A stretch of DNA of 64,000 nt from an uncultured Oscillospiraceae bacterium (GTDB lineage Bacteria; Bacillota; Clostridia; Oscillospirales; Oscillospiraceae): the NCBI GenBank assembly GCA_934591815.1, contig CAKTPV010000004.1, forward strand, positions 1-64,000. Reading direction: 5' to 3'. Shown one piece after another: positions 1-7,226 of this stretch (the first letter of the stretch is position 1; the number at the start of each line of letters is the position of its first letter). The notes below the pieces were generated by a model. That model was given only the letters and a program-made list of their open reading frames with translations, had not been told where the DNA came from and made no database searches. The position numbers were made by a program, and so were the translations under genes.

Positions 1-302
1 GCGTCGCGCACCAGCGTGCCGCGGGGGACGCGGATGGTCAGGCTCTCGCCGTCCTTGCCGGACTTGCGGCCGCCCTGTCCGTCCACGCCGTTGCCCGCCA
101 CATATTTGCGCTTGTAGCGGAAGTCCATCAGCGTGGACATATTGTCGTCCACCTTCAGGATGATGGAGCCGCCGTTGCCGCCGTCGCCGCCATCGGGGCC
201 GCCGGCGGCGATGTACTTCTCCCGATGGAACGCCACCGCGCCGTTGCCGCCGTTGCCGGCCCGCACGGTGATCCGCGCCTTATCAATAAAACCAGTTGCC
301 AT
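1..302 (-). CDS. obg: GTPase Obg/CgtA, N-terminal part (cut by window edge)
   Basis: Only the first 100 codons are present; the gene continues past the left edge. The peptide begins MATGFIDKARITVRAGNGG and is dominated by Gly-rich repeats (NGGNGAVAFHREKYIAAGGP, GGDGGNGGSI), which is the Obg fold that precedes the GTPase domain. Obg proteins are essential GTPases tied to late 50S ribosome assembly and to stress and sporulation control. The start is supported by GAGGT about 8 bases upstream. It lies downstream of rplU-prp-rpmA, the usual Firmicutes order, but has its own promoter and a terminator in front of it. Identification is secure although the GTPase domain is not visible. Confidence 0.95.
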   Translation of the reverse strand, partial: MATGFIDKARITVRAGNGGNGAVAFHREKYIAAGGPDGGDGGNGGSIILKVDDNMSTLMDFRYKRKYVAGNGVDGQGGRKSGKDGESLTIRVPRGTLVRD

Positions 303-355
303 GGTGCTTACCTCACTGTATCTGAAAAATGTACCCACTGACCCATAATATGTGT

Positions 356-384
356 ATTCTACCCGAAAACGGGGAAAAGGTCAA
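356..384 (-). promoter_or_regulatory. Sigma-A-type promoter of obg
   Basis: TTGACC, 17-base spacer, TAGAAT read on the minus strand, between the rpmA terminator and obg. It gives obg transcription independent of the ribosomal protein operon. Confidence 0.6.
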
Positions 385-385
385 C

Positions 386-412
386 AAAAAAGCTCCCGCC
401 GGTGGCGGGAGC
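386..412 (-). terminator. Rho-independent terminator after rpmA
   Basis: Minus strand stem GCTCCCGCC / GGCGGGAGC with a 3-base loop, followed by TTTTTT. It separates rpmA from obg. Confidence 0.8.
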
Positions 413-425
413 CTTTGCTGCGTGT

Positions 426-707
426 TTACTCAGCGGGGTAGACGGAGACCTTTTTGCGGTCCTTGCCCAGACGCTCAAAGCGGACAACGCCGTCAGCCTT
501 GGCGAACAGGGTGTCGTCAGTGCCCTTGCCCACGTTGGTGCCGGGGTGGATATGGGTACCGCGCTGGCGCACCAGAATGTTGCCGGCCAGCACGAACTGC
601 CCGTCAGCGCGCTTGGGACCAAGGCGCTTGGACTCGGAATCACGGCCGTTCTTGGTGGAGCCCATACCTTTTTTATGGGCGAAGAACTGCAGAGAAATGT
701 TCAGCAT
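426..707 (-). CDS. rpmA: 50S ribosomal protein L27 with cleavable N-terminal extension
   Basis: A 93-residue L27. It starts [20 protein letters not shown]: the SLQFF-A stretch before the HKKG core is the Firmicutes-type extension that must be removed by the cysteine protease Prp, cutting after the second Phe, before L27 can work at the peptidyl-transferase centre. The conserved body ([35 protein letters not shown]) is intact. The prp gene is immediately upstream in the same operon, which supports both calls. Transcription comes from the promoter ahead of rplU and ends at the hairpin just downstream. Confidence 0.97.
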   Translation of the reverse strand: MLNISLQFFAHKKGMGSTKNGRDSESKRLGPKRADGQFVLAGNILVRQRGTHIHPGTNVGKGTDDTLFAKADGVVRFERLGKDRKKVSVYPAE

Positions 708-757
708 ATTTCAGTACCATCCTTTCTGTAAGATGCTTTCGCGGGAACAGGAGGGCT

Positions 758-1087
758 TTACGCCTCCAGAACTTCGATATGATCCGGATACTCGTCGTGA
801 AGCTCAGCCAGATAGACCATCAGGCCGGTGAGCAGGTTCTGACACGTGCTCTCCGCCGTCTGCGCCAGCCCGCCGGGCAGCCGCAGGGAGATGGAGGCGT
901 CCTTTTCGTTGACTTTCACCGCGGCACACAGTCCCATCACGTCGTTGACGGTGGATTCCACCAGCCGCACGGCGCTGGTCACGGCGGCGCAGACGATATC
1001 CTCGCCCTCCTCCGCGTAACCGCTGTGGCCTTTTGCATCAAAACCGATGATGCGGGATTCCTCCGTGAGGAATGTAACAGTGGTCAT
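758..1087 (-). CDS. prp: Ribosomal-processing cysteine protease Prp
   Basis: A 109-residue protein between rplU and rpmA, the standard position of Prp (YsxB). The family's catalytic pair is visible: His21 in KGHSGYAEEG and Cys33 in EDIVCAAVTSAV. Its known role is to trim the N-terminal extension of L27, and that extension is present in the next gene. It starts only 6 bases after the rplU stop, so the two are probably translationally coupled. Confidence 0.93.
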   Translation of the reverse strand: MTTVTFLTEESRIIGFDAKGHSGYAEEGEDIVCAAVTSAVRLVESTVNDVMGLCAAVKVNEKDASISLRLPGGLAQTAESTCQNLLTGLMVYLAELHDEYPDHIEVLEA

Positions 1088-1093
1088 ACTGCC

Positions 1094-1405
1094 TTAGAAC
1101 GTGATCTTGCCGATCTCGACCTTGGTGTACGGCTGACGATGACCCTGCCGTTTGCGATAACCCTTCTTGGGGGTGTACTTGAAGATACGGATCTTCTTAC
1201 CCTTGCCGTTCTTCACGACGGTGGCATCCACCTTCGCGCCCTCCACCACGGGAGTGCCGAACTTGGTGTTCTCGCCATCCACGATGGCCAGCACCTGATC
1301 GAAAACCACGGAATCACCAGCGTTGACGTCCAGCTTCTCGATGAACAGAGTGTCACCCTCGCTGACGTTGTACTGCTTACCGCCAGTCACGATAATAGCC
1401 TGCAT
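1094..1405 (-). CDS. rplU: 50S ribosomal protein L21
   Basis: 103 residues, the normal L21 length, beginning [18 protein letters not shown]. The C-terminal [19 protein letters not shown] is the L21 signature that contacts 23S rRNA. The start at 1405 was chosen over an in-frame codon 27 residues upstream because the family begins at MxAII and the upstream part is transcribed leader. First gene of the rplU-prp-rpmA operon. Confidence 0.96.
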   Translation of the reverse strand: MQAIIVTGGKQYNVSEGDTLFIEKLDVNAGDSVVFDQVLAIVDGENTKFGTPVVEGAKVDATVVKNGKGKKIRIFKYTPKKGYRKRQGHRQPYTKVEIGKITF

Positions 1406-1492
1406 TACTTGTTGCACCTGCCTTTCCTTCATTACGGACTCGCTGTCGGGGGCGTCCGGACGCGCCGGAGCTTGATACCCATTCAAAGCGGC
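1406..1492 (-). ncRNA. 5' leader of rplU, probable L21 leader element
   Basis: About 87 bases separate the predicted transcription start from the rplU start codon. Firmicutes rplU operons commonly carry an autoregulatory L21 leader RNA here. The position and length fit and a GC-rich fold is possible (GCTCCGGCGCGTCCGG on the minus strand), but I could not match a consensus by eye, so this is a positional call. Confidence 0.4.
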
Positions 1493-1498
1493 TTATCA

Positions 1499-1527
1499 AG
1501 TATAACAGCGGATACCCTGTTTGTCAA
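1499..1527 (-). promoter_or_regulatory. Sigma-A promoter of the rplU-prp-rpmA operon
   Basis: TTGACA, 17-base spacer, TATACT on the minus strand: a near-consensus vegetative promoter, fitting a ribosomal protein operon. Confidence 0.85.
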
Positions 1528-1595
1528 CAGAAATACCCGCTGTTTTTGCAAAAATTTCTTTATTTTTCCGTGGGATAGGCCAATTTTGCCGCGGC

Positions 1596-2267
1596 TCAGC
1601 CCTCCAGAAGGCGCTGCGCCAGTGGCAGCGCCGTCTTGTTCAGATCCCGCATGGCCTGCGGGAAGTTGAAGTAGAAGTCGTGATGCGCCAGCACGCAGTC
1701 GGACACGGACTTCAGTGCCAGGAACGGTACGTCGTTGCGCCAGCACACCTGTGCCGCCGCGCAGCCCTCCATCTCGATGAGCAGGGGGTGGAAGGTATCG
1801 GCGATCCAGCGGGCGCGGCCGCACTCGGTGGCGAACCAGTCGCCGGTGGCCACGCTGCCCACCCGGTAGGTGCATCCCAGCGCGTCCAGCGCGGCCTTGG
1901 CAGCCTCCTGCCGTGCGGTGGGGAAGTCCATGCGGTTCACCGTGGAGATCAGCCCCACGGGGTCGCCGATGCCGGAGGTATCCATGTCGTGCTGCATGAA
2001 CCGATCCGGCAGCACCAGCGTACCGATGGGCAGATCCTCAAAGCAGCCCGCCACGCCCACGTTCAGAATGAGGTCGGGGTGGTACAGGTCGATAAACAGC
2101 TGGGTGGCCATGGCGGCGTTGACCTTGCCCACACCGCCACAGCAGGCGATGATGTCCTCCTGAATGCGGTAGAACAGCACGCCGGCCTTTTCCTGCAGCA
2201 GCGGCGTCTCCTCCGTCAGCAGGCTTTCGATCTCGCCCTTCATGGCGTACAGCAATCCAATGCACAT
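1596..2267 (-). CDS. mtnN: 5'-methylthioadenosine / S-adenosylhomocysteine nucleosidase
   Basis: 223 residues, the usual MTAN size. It cleaves adenine from MTA, SAH and 5'-deoxyadenosine, clearing the by-products of SAM use. Visible hallmarks are Glu12 in MKGEIESLL, the GGVGKVNAAMATQ glycine-rich loop, the purine-site IEMEGCAAAQVC and the SVSD aspartate near the C-terminus that protonates N7. It is transcribed alone from its own promoter, divergent to tmcAL. Confidence 0.93.
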   Translation of the reverse strand: MCIGLLYAMKGEIESLLTEETPLLQEKAGVLFYRIQEDIIACCGGVGKVNAAMATQLFIDLYHPDLILNVGVAGCFEDLPIGTLVLPDRFMQHDMDTSGIGDPVGLISTVNRMDFPTARQEAAKAALDALGCTYRVGSVATGDWFATECGRARWIADTFHPLLIEMEGCAAAQVCWRNDVPFLALKSVSDCVLAHHDFYFNFPQAMRDLNKTALPLAQRLLEG

Positions 2268-2301
2268 GGGTCATATCCTCCTGTAAAAAACCATTTTCCT
2301 C

Positions 2302-2331
2302 ATTGTAATGACCCCGGTGGGGAAAAGTCAA
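2302..2331 (-). promoter_or_regulatory. Promoter of mtnN
   Basis: TTGACT, 18-base spacer, TACAAT on the minus strand, just ahead of the mtnN ribosome binding site. Confidence 0.65.
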
Positions 2332-2339
2332 GAGGCGCG

Positions 2340-2369
2340 TTGCAATATGCGGGTATTTCGTGGTAAAAT
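2340..2369 (+). promoter_or_regulatory. Promoter of tmcAL
   Basis: TTGCAA, 18-base spacer, TAAAAT; lies back to back with the mtnN promoter in a 134-base divergent region. Confidence 0.55.
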
Positions 2370-2401
2370 AGCCGCAAGAACGACGACGGGAGAGAGCAGC
2401 T

Positions 2402-3586
2402 ATGTCCGTTGCAGGCATCATTTGTGAATTTGATCCGCTCCACACCGGCCACGCCTATCTGATGGAGCAGGCGCGAGGGGCCGGGGCGGAGGCTGTGGTC
2501 TGCGCCATGAGCGGCAGCTTCACCCAGCGGGGCGGCTTCGCCGTGGCGGACAAGCTGGCCCGGGCGGAGATGGCGGTGCGCTGCGGCGCCAATCTGGTGC
2601 TGGAGCTGCCCACGGTGTGGGCCATGTCCACGGCGGAGCGGTTCGCGCAGGGCGGCGTGGACATCCTGACGCGCACCGGCGTGGTGACGGAGCTGGTGTT
2701 CGGCTCGGAGTGCGGTGATCTGGCGGGGCTGCACCGTGCGGCGGACTGTCTGGAAAGCCCGGATTTTACCGCGTCCCTGGCATCGCTGCCGGAGGACGGA
2801 CGTACCTTCGCCGCCCGGCGGCAGGCGGCGCTGGCCGCCCTGCTGGGGGAGGATGCGGCGCTGCTGGCAAGCCCCAACAACACGCTGGCGGTGGAATATC
2901 TCCGCGCCATCCGGCGGCTGGGAAGCCCGCTGACCGCCCGGACGGTGCGGCGTACCGGCGCACAGCACGGGCAGGAGGCGTCCGGCGGCTTTGCGTCGGC
3001 TTCCTATCTGCGGCAGCTGTTGGCGGCGGGGGAGCCGGAGCAGGCGGCGGCGTATATGCCTCCGGCAGCGGCGGAGATCCTCCGGCGGGAGCTGGCGGCG
3101 GGGCGTATCACCGACGGGACGCTGTGCCAGCGGGCTATCTTGTCCCGGCTGCGCACCATGACCGCCGGGGACTGGCGGCGCTTTGACGGCGGCGGCGAGG
3201 GGCTGGGCAACCGGCTGTATCAGGCGTCCCGCACCGGCAGTACGCTGGAGGCGGTGCTGGCCGCCGCCAAGACCAAGCGCTACCCCATGGCGCGGCTGCG
3301 GCGAATGGTGCTGGCGGCGTGGCTGGACTTGCCCGCACCACCGGAGAGAGCACCCTATCTACGGGTGCTGGCCGCCAACGATACGGGACGCCGCCTGCTG
3401 CGGCAGATGCGGGATGCGGGTGCGCCGGTGCTGACCAAGCCGGCGGATGTGTCCCTGCTGGGGGCCGAGGCGGAGGCACTGTTTGCCGTGGAGAGCCGGT
3501 GTACCGACCTCTACGTGCTGGCGCGCCCCGATCCGGCGCAGATGACGCCGGGGCAGGAGTGGCGCATGACCCCGGTGATGCGGTGA
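2402..3586 (+). CDS. tmcAL: tRNA(Met) cytidine acetate ligase
   Basis: 394 residues, normal for the family once called UPF0348/YlbM. The nucleotidyltransferase HxGH motif is HTGH at residues 14-17, in GIICEFDPLHTGH. TmcAL activates acetate with ATP and makes N4-acetylcytidine at the wobble base of elongator tRNA-Met. Other family marks are SGSFTQRGGFAVADK, LVLELPT and the GLGNRLYQA block near residue 275. Single gene, ending at a strong terminator. Confidence 0.9.
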   Translation: MSVAGIICEFDPLHTGHAYLMEQARGAGAEAVVCAMSGSFTQRGGFAVADKLARAEMAVRCGANLVLELPTVWAMSTAERFAQGGVDILTRTGVVTELVFGSECGDLAGLHRAADCLESPDFTASLASLPEDGRTFAARRQAALAALLGEDAALLASPNNTLAVEYLRAIRRLGSPLTARTVRRTGAQHGQEASGGFASASYLRQLLAAGEPEQAAAYMPPAAAEILRRELAAGRITDGTLCQRAILSRLRTMTAGDWRRFDGGGEGLGNRLYQASRTGSTLEAVLAAAKTKRYPMARLRRMVLAAWLDLPAPPERAPYLRVLAANDTGRRLLRQMRDAGAPVLTKPADVSLLGAEAEALFAVESRCTDLYVLARPDPAQMTPGQEWRMTPVMR

Positions 3587-3601
3587 GTGGATCAGAAAAG
3601 T

Positions 3602-3647
3602 AAACGCTGTTGGGCGGCTCCGTCACGGAGTTGCCCAACAGCGTTTT
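3602..3647 (+). terminator. Terminator after tmcAL
   Basis: Long inverted repeat AACGCTGTTGGGC ... GCCCAACAGCGTT with an inner GCTCCGTCACGGAGT stem and a T-run. It can act for both converging genes. Confidence 0.8.
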
Positions 3648-3682
3648 TGTGTCTATATATGGTATTTTTGCAAGGGGAAAAA

Positions 3683-4885
3683 TCAGGTGCGCTCCTCCAC
3701 CTCATACCCTGCGCGGCGCAGGGAGGAGAGGATCTCCTGAATGTGGGCCTTGTCCCGCGTCTCCAGCGACAGCTGCACCACGCAGGAGCCGATGGCGGCC
3801 CGGAGGTTGCGGCGCTCGTGGCTCACGTCCAGCACGTTGGCGCCCATGGACGACACGACGGCCAGAAACGACGCCAGCGCGTGGGGCTGGTCGGGCAGCA
3901 CGGTGGAGAATGTGACGGTGCGGCCCTCCTTGGCAAGACCGCGGGTGAGGATGCGCTCCAGCATGGTCACATCCACGTTGCCGCCGGACAGCAGGGCGCA
4001 GACCTTCTTGCCCTCGATGTTCACCTTGTGGTACATGGCGGCGGCGATGCCCACGGCGCCTGCGCCCTCGGCCACCAGCTTCTGTTTTTCCAGTACGGTC
4101 AGGATGGCGCTGGCGATCTCACCCTCCGTCACCGTCACCACCTCGTCCACATACTTTCGGCACATATCGAAGGTCAGGTCGCCGGGGGTCTTGACCTTGA
4201 TGCCGTCGGCCACGGTGTCCACGCTGGAGAGGGTGATGATCTCGCCCTTTTTCAGGGATTCCGCCATGCTGGGCGCGCCCGCCGCCTGTACGCCGACAAC
4301 GCGGCAGTCCGGCTTCAGGTTCTTCACGGCGTAGGCAAGGCCGGCGATGAGCCCACCGCCGCCGATAGGCACGAAGATCACGTCCACATCCGGCAGCTGC
4401 TCCAGAATCTCCAGACCGATGGTGCCCTGACCGGCCATGATGTGGTAGTCGTTGAAGGGGTGAATGAATGTCAGACCCTGCTCATCCCGCAGGCGCACCG
4501 CCTCGGCGTAAGCGTCGTCGTACACGCCGGGTACCAGCACCACGTTGGCGCCGTAGCTGCGGGTGGCCTCGATCTTGGAGATGGGCGCGCCCTCGGGGAT
4601 GCAGATGGTGGCCTTGATGCCCATGTCGCGGGCGGCGAAGGCCACGCCCTGGGCGTGGTTTCCGGCGGAGCAGGCGATGACGCCCCGGGCCTTCTCCTCA
4701 TCACTGAGGGTGGCGATCTTGTAGTACGCGCCCCGCAGCTTGAAGGCGCCGGTCTTTTGCAGGCAGTCGGCCTTGAGGTAGAAATCGCAGCCGGGGACGA
4801 TGCCCTTGGTGGGCACCACGGGGGTGTAGTTGATAACGGGCGCCAGCACCCGCTGGGCGTCGCGGAGCATATCCATCGAGATCAT
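3683..4885 (-). CDS. ilvA: Threonine ammonia-lyase with ACT domain
   Basis: 400 residues (medium form). Deaminates L-threonine to 2-oxobutyrate and ammonia; may also use serine. The PLP lysine is Lys49 in KTGAFKLRGA, followed by the SAGNHAQG loop at 73-80, the VPIGGGGLIAG phosphate loop and the LLSGGNVD segment. The last about 75 residues form an ACT-type domain (DQPHALASFLAVVSSMGANV), the site of allosteric control. The start with GGAGG about 9 bases upstream was chosen; the same frame is open much further upstream through the antisense of pepT. It follows pepT by 38 bases on the same strand, so amino acid catabolism from peptides is a reasonable shared role. Confidence 0.9.
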   Translation of the reverse strand: MISMDMLRDAQRVLAPVINYTPVVPTKGIVPGCDFYLKADCLQKTGAFKLRGAYYKIATLSDEEKARGVIACSAGNHAQGVAFAARDMGIKATICIPEGAPISKIEATRSYGANVVLVPGVYDDAYAEAVRLRDEQGLTFIHPFNDYHIMAGQGTIGLEILEQLPDVDVIFVPIGGGGLIAGLAYAVKNLKPDCRVVGVQAAGAPSMAESLKKGEIITLSSVDTVADGIKVKTPGDLTFDMCRKYVDEVVTVTEGEIASAILTVLEKQKLVAEGAGAVGIAAAMYHKVNIEGKKVCALLSGGNVDVTMLERILTRGLAKEGRTVTFSTVLPDQPHALASFLAVVSSMGANVLDVSHERRNLRAAIGSCVVQLSLETRDKAHIQEILSSLRRAGYEVEERT

Positions 4886-4923
4886 GGGAAAAGCCTCCTT
4901 TACATTTGTGGTGAGATGGGGGG

Positions 4924-6129
4924 TCACTGTACGAAGCCGGACACCAGCTCCACCAGCACGTTGGTCATGGTATCCAGACTGGCGGCGGGGATCCACTCCC
5001 GCACACCGTGGAAGTTGTAGCCGCCGGTGGACAGGTTGGGGCAGGGCAGACCGTCCCAGGACAGGTGTGCGCCGTCGGTGCCGCCGCGGATGGGGACGCA
5101 GGCGGGTGTCACGCCGCTTTTCCGGAAGGCGTCCTCCGCCCGGCGGATCAGCTCCATGTGGGGCAGGATCTTCTCCTTCATATTGTAGTAGCTGTCGGTG
5201 GTGACGGCCGTGGCCGTGCCTGCGCCGTACTTGGCGTTGATGGCGTCGGCGCACCGGAGGAACAGAGCCTTGCGAGCCTCAAACTTTTCCCGGTCGTGGT
5301 CGCGGATGATGTAGTGCAGCGCGGCCTCCGTCACGTCGCCGGACATGGCGTGCAGATGGAAAAAGCCCTCGTAGCCGTCGGTCTTCTCCGGTACCTCGTC
5401 CGCCGGCAGCATGGCATGGAATGCCATAGCCACGGTGGCGGCGTTGACCATCACATCCTTGGCGCTGCCGGGGTGGACGCCCACGCCCCGGAACGTCACA
5501 TCACCGGAAGCGGCGTTGAAGTTCTCGTATTCGATCTCACCCAGCGGGCCGCCGTCCACGGTGTAGCCGTAGTCACAGGCCAGCTCTGCCACGTTCAGAC
5601 CGTCCACGCCGCAGCCGATCTCCTCGTCGGTGGTGAACACCACCCGTATCTCACCGTGGGGACGGTCCAGCAGCAGCTCCACGGCGGCCATGATCTCGGC
5701 GACGCCGGCCTTGTCGTCGGCACCCAGCAGGGTGGTGCCGTCGGTGACGATCAGCTCCTCGCCGGCGTGGGCGGACAGGCCGGGGCACAGTGCCTCCGTC
5801 AGAGAGACTGTGTCGGACAGGGGCAGGTCGCCGCCCTCGTACCGAACGATGCGGGGCTTTACGTTTTCACCGGAGGCGTCAGGGGAGGTATCCATGTGGG
5901 CGATGAGCGCCACCACCGGTGCGGTGACGCCGGGGGAGGCGGGCAGCGTGGCGATGACGTTGCCGGCGCTGTCCATGCGGCCATCCGTAAGGCCCAGCGC
6001 CGTCAGCTCCGCCAGCAGCACGCGGCCTAAGTCCTTCTGCCGCTCCGTGGAGGGGGAGGTGCCGGTATGCTCATCCGAGGTGGTGTAGTAGGTCACATAA
6101 CGAAGAAAGCGGGAACGTGCCGTTTCCAT
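4924..6129 (-). CDS. pepT: Peptidase T (aminotripeptidase)
   Basis: 401 residues, typical M20B size. Zinc ligands and catalytic residues are recognisable: HMDTSPD near 78-84, LLGADDKAG for the bridging Asp, TTDEEIGCG for the catalytic Glu, and GGTDGAHLSW for the last His. Releases the N-terminal residue of tripeptides in the cytoplasm. The start has GGAGG at good spacing. Likely co-transcribed with ilvA. Confidence 0.92.
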   Translation of the reverse strand: METARSRFLRYVTYYTTSDEHTGTSPSTERQKDLGRVLLAELTALGLTDGRMDSAGNVIATLPASPGVTAPVVALIAHMDTSPDASGENVKPRIVRYEGGDLPLSDTVSLTEALCPGLSAHAGEELIVTDGTTLLGADDKAGVAEIMAAVELLLDRPHGEIRVVFTTDEEIGCGVDGLNVAELACDYGYTVDGGPLGEIEYENFNAASGDVTFRGVGVHPGSAKDVMVNAATVAMAFHAMLPADEVPEKTDGYEGFFHLHAMSGDVTEAALHYIIRDHDREKFEARKALFLRCADAINAKYGAGTATAVTTDSYYNMKEKILPHMELIRRAEDAFRKSGVTPACVPIRGGTDGAHLSWDGLPCPNLSTGGYNFHGVREWIPAASLDTMTNVLVELVSGFVQ

Positions 6130-6168
6130 GGTGAGATCCTCCTTTGATGTCAGTAGTTTCCTGCATAC

Positions 6169-6197
6169 AGTGTAGCACATCCGGCGGCGGGCTGCAA
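6169..6197 (-). promoter_or_regulatory. Promoter of pepT-ilvA
   Basis: TTGCAG, 17-base spacer, TACACT on the minus strand. Confidence 0.6.
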
Positions 6198-6221
6198 CGG
6201 GAAATGCGGCTTTTCCCGTTG

Positions 6222-6251
6222 GCATAGGGACTGGCCGGTGGGGCATAGGCT
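6222..6251 (+). promoter_or_regulatory. Possible sigma-E-type promoter of sigK
   Basis: GCATAGG, 15-base spacer, CATAGGCT. It resembles the sigma-E pattern (KMATATT / CATACAnT) expected for mother-cell expression of sigK. The match is partial, so this stays a candidate. Confidence 0.35.
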
Positions 6252-6274
6252 CAGAAAAAGGGAGGTATGCGGGT

Positions 6275-6967
6275 ATGCTATCGGCGTTTTTGCTGTTGCT
6301 GTGCAACAGCCTGTTTTTATCGCTGCACCTGTCCGGCGGCGCAGGGTCATTCCCCAAGCCACTGACGGCCCAACAGGAGCGGGAATATCTGCGGCGGTGC
6401 GCGGAGGGAGATTTAGAGGCGCGGAACCAGCTGGTGGAGCACAATCTGCGCCTTGTGGCGCACATTATCAAAAAGTACTACACGCAGACGGACGATCAGG
6501 AGGACCTGATCTCCATCGGTACCATCGGGCTGATCAAGGCGGTGAACACGTTCCGCCCCGACAAGGGTATCCGCCTCGCCACTTATGCCAGCAGATGTAT
6601 TGAAAATGAGATCCTGATGCATTTTCGGGCACAGCGGAAGCTGCAGGGCGAGGTGTCACTGTCGGATGCCATCGAGACGGGGCCGGAGGGGGACGCCCTG
6701 TACCTCAGTGACGTGGTGGGCGAGGAGGACACCATGCTGGAGGAGCTGCAAAACAAGGAAAACCGCCAGCTTATCCGGCGGCTGGTGGCAGAGGTGCTGA
6801 CGGAACGGGAGGCGGACATCGTCCGCAGGCGCTACGGACTGGAGGGACGGCTGCCCCAGACGCAGAAGCAGGTGGCGGCGCTGTACGGCATCAGCCGAAG
6901 CTATGTATCGCGCCTTGAGAAGAAGGCGCTGGCGAAGCTGGAGGAGGCCTTACAGGGGCGGATTTAG
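6275..6967 (+). CDS. sigK: Sporulation RNA polymerase sigma factor SigK
   Basis: 230 residues. The N-terminus is a hydrophobic stretch (MLSAFLLLLCNSLFLSLHL) like the pro-sequence of pro-sigma-K that keeps the factor at the membrane until SpoIVFB cleavage. Region 2 is intact (NLRLVAHIIKKYY, DLISIGTIGLIKAV, RLATYASRCIENE), as is the region 4 helix-turn-helix (QTQKQVAALYGISRSYVSRLE). Sigma-K drives late mother-cell genes for coat and cortex. Unlike some relatives, the gene is not split by a skin element. Confidence 0.9.
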   Translation: MLSAFLLLLCNSLFLSLHLSGGAGSFPKPLTAQQEREYLRRCAEGDLEARNQLVEHNLRLVAHIIKKYYTQTDDQEDLISIGTIGLIKAVNTFRPDKGIRLATYASRCIENEILMHFRAQRKLQGEVSLSDAIETGPEGDALYLSDVVGEEDTMLEELQNKENRQLIRRLVAEVLTEREADIVRRRYGLEGRLPQTQKQVAALYGISRSYVSRLEKKALAKLEEALQGRI

Positions 6968-7151
6968 AAACAAAAAAACAATAATTTCCCTTAAAGAAAG
7001 ATATTTAGCAGATGCGCGAAAAGGAAAAAACTGTGGAACTATTTAGCGGATTTTTGACGGAAAAACTTTTTTTCACAAAAAACGAGAGGCGTCTGGTCAT
7101 ATTGCATGAGAAAATATCTGTATGATATGGGAAATTTTCTTACGGCAGATA

Positions 7152-7181
7152 TTGCCTTTCCGGTGGGGGAACAGATATAAT
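7152..7181 (+). promoter_or_regulatory. Promoter of the [FeFe] hydrogenase gene
   Basis: TTGCCT, 18-base spacer, perfect TATAAT. The 259-base AT-rich gap between sigK and the hydrogenase (6968-7226) holds nothing else I can name. Confidence 0.6.
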
Positions 7182-7226
7182 GGACAATTAGAGACATACA
7201 CACCTGTGTGGGAGGAAACAAAAAGA

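Noticed and set aside
329..1669. Plus-strand frame of 446 codons across rpmA, prp and rplU
   Set aside because: Runs antisense to three well-identified ribosomal genes and has no coherent protein features.
6968..7150. Rex or FNR site ahead of the hydrogenase
   Set aside because: The stretch has runs of A/T (TTTTTTTCACAAAAAAC) but no symmetric TTGTGA-type half-sites at the right spacing.
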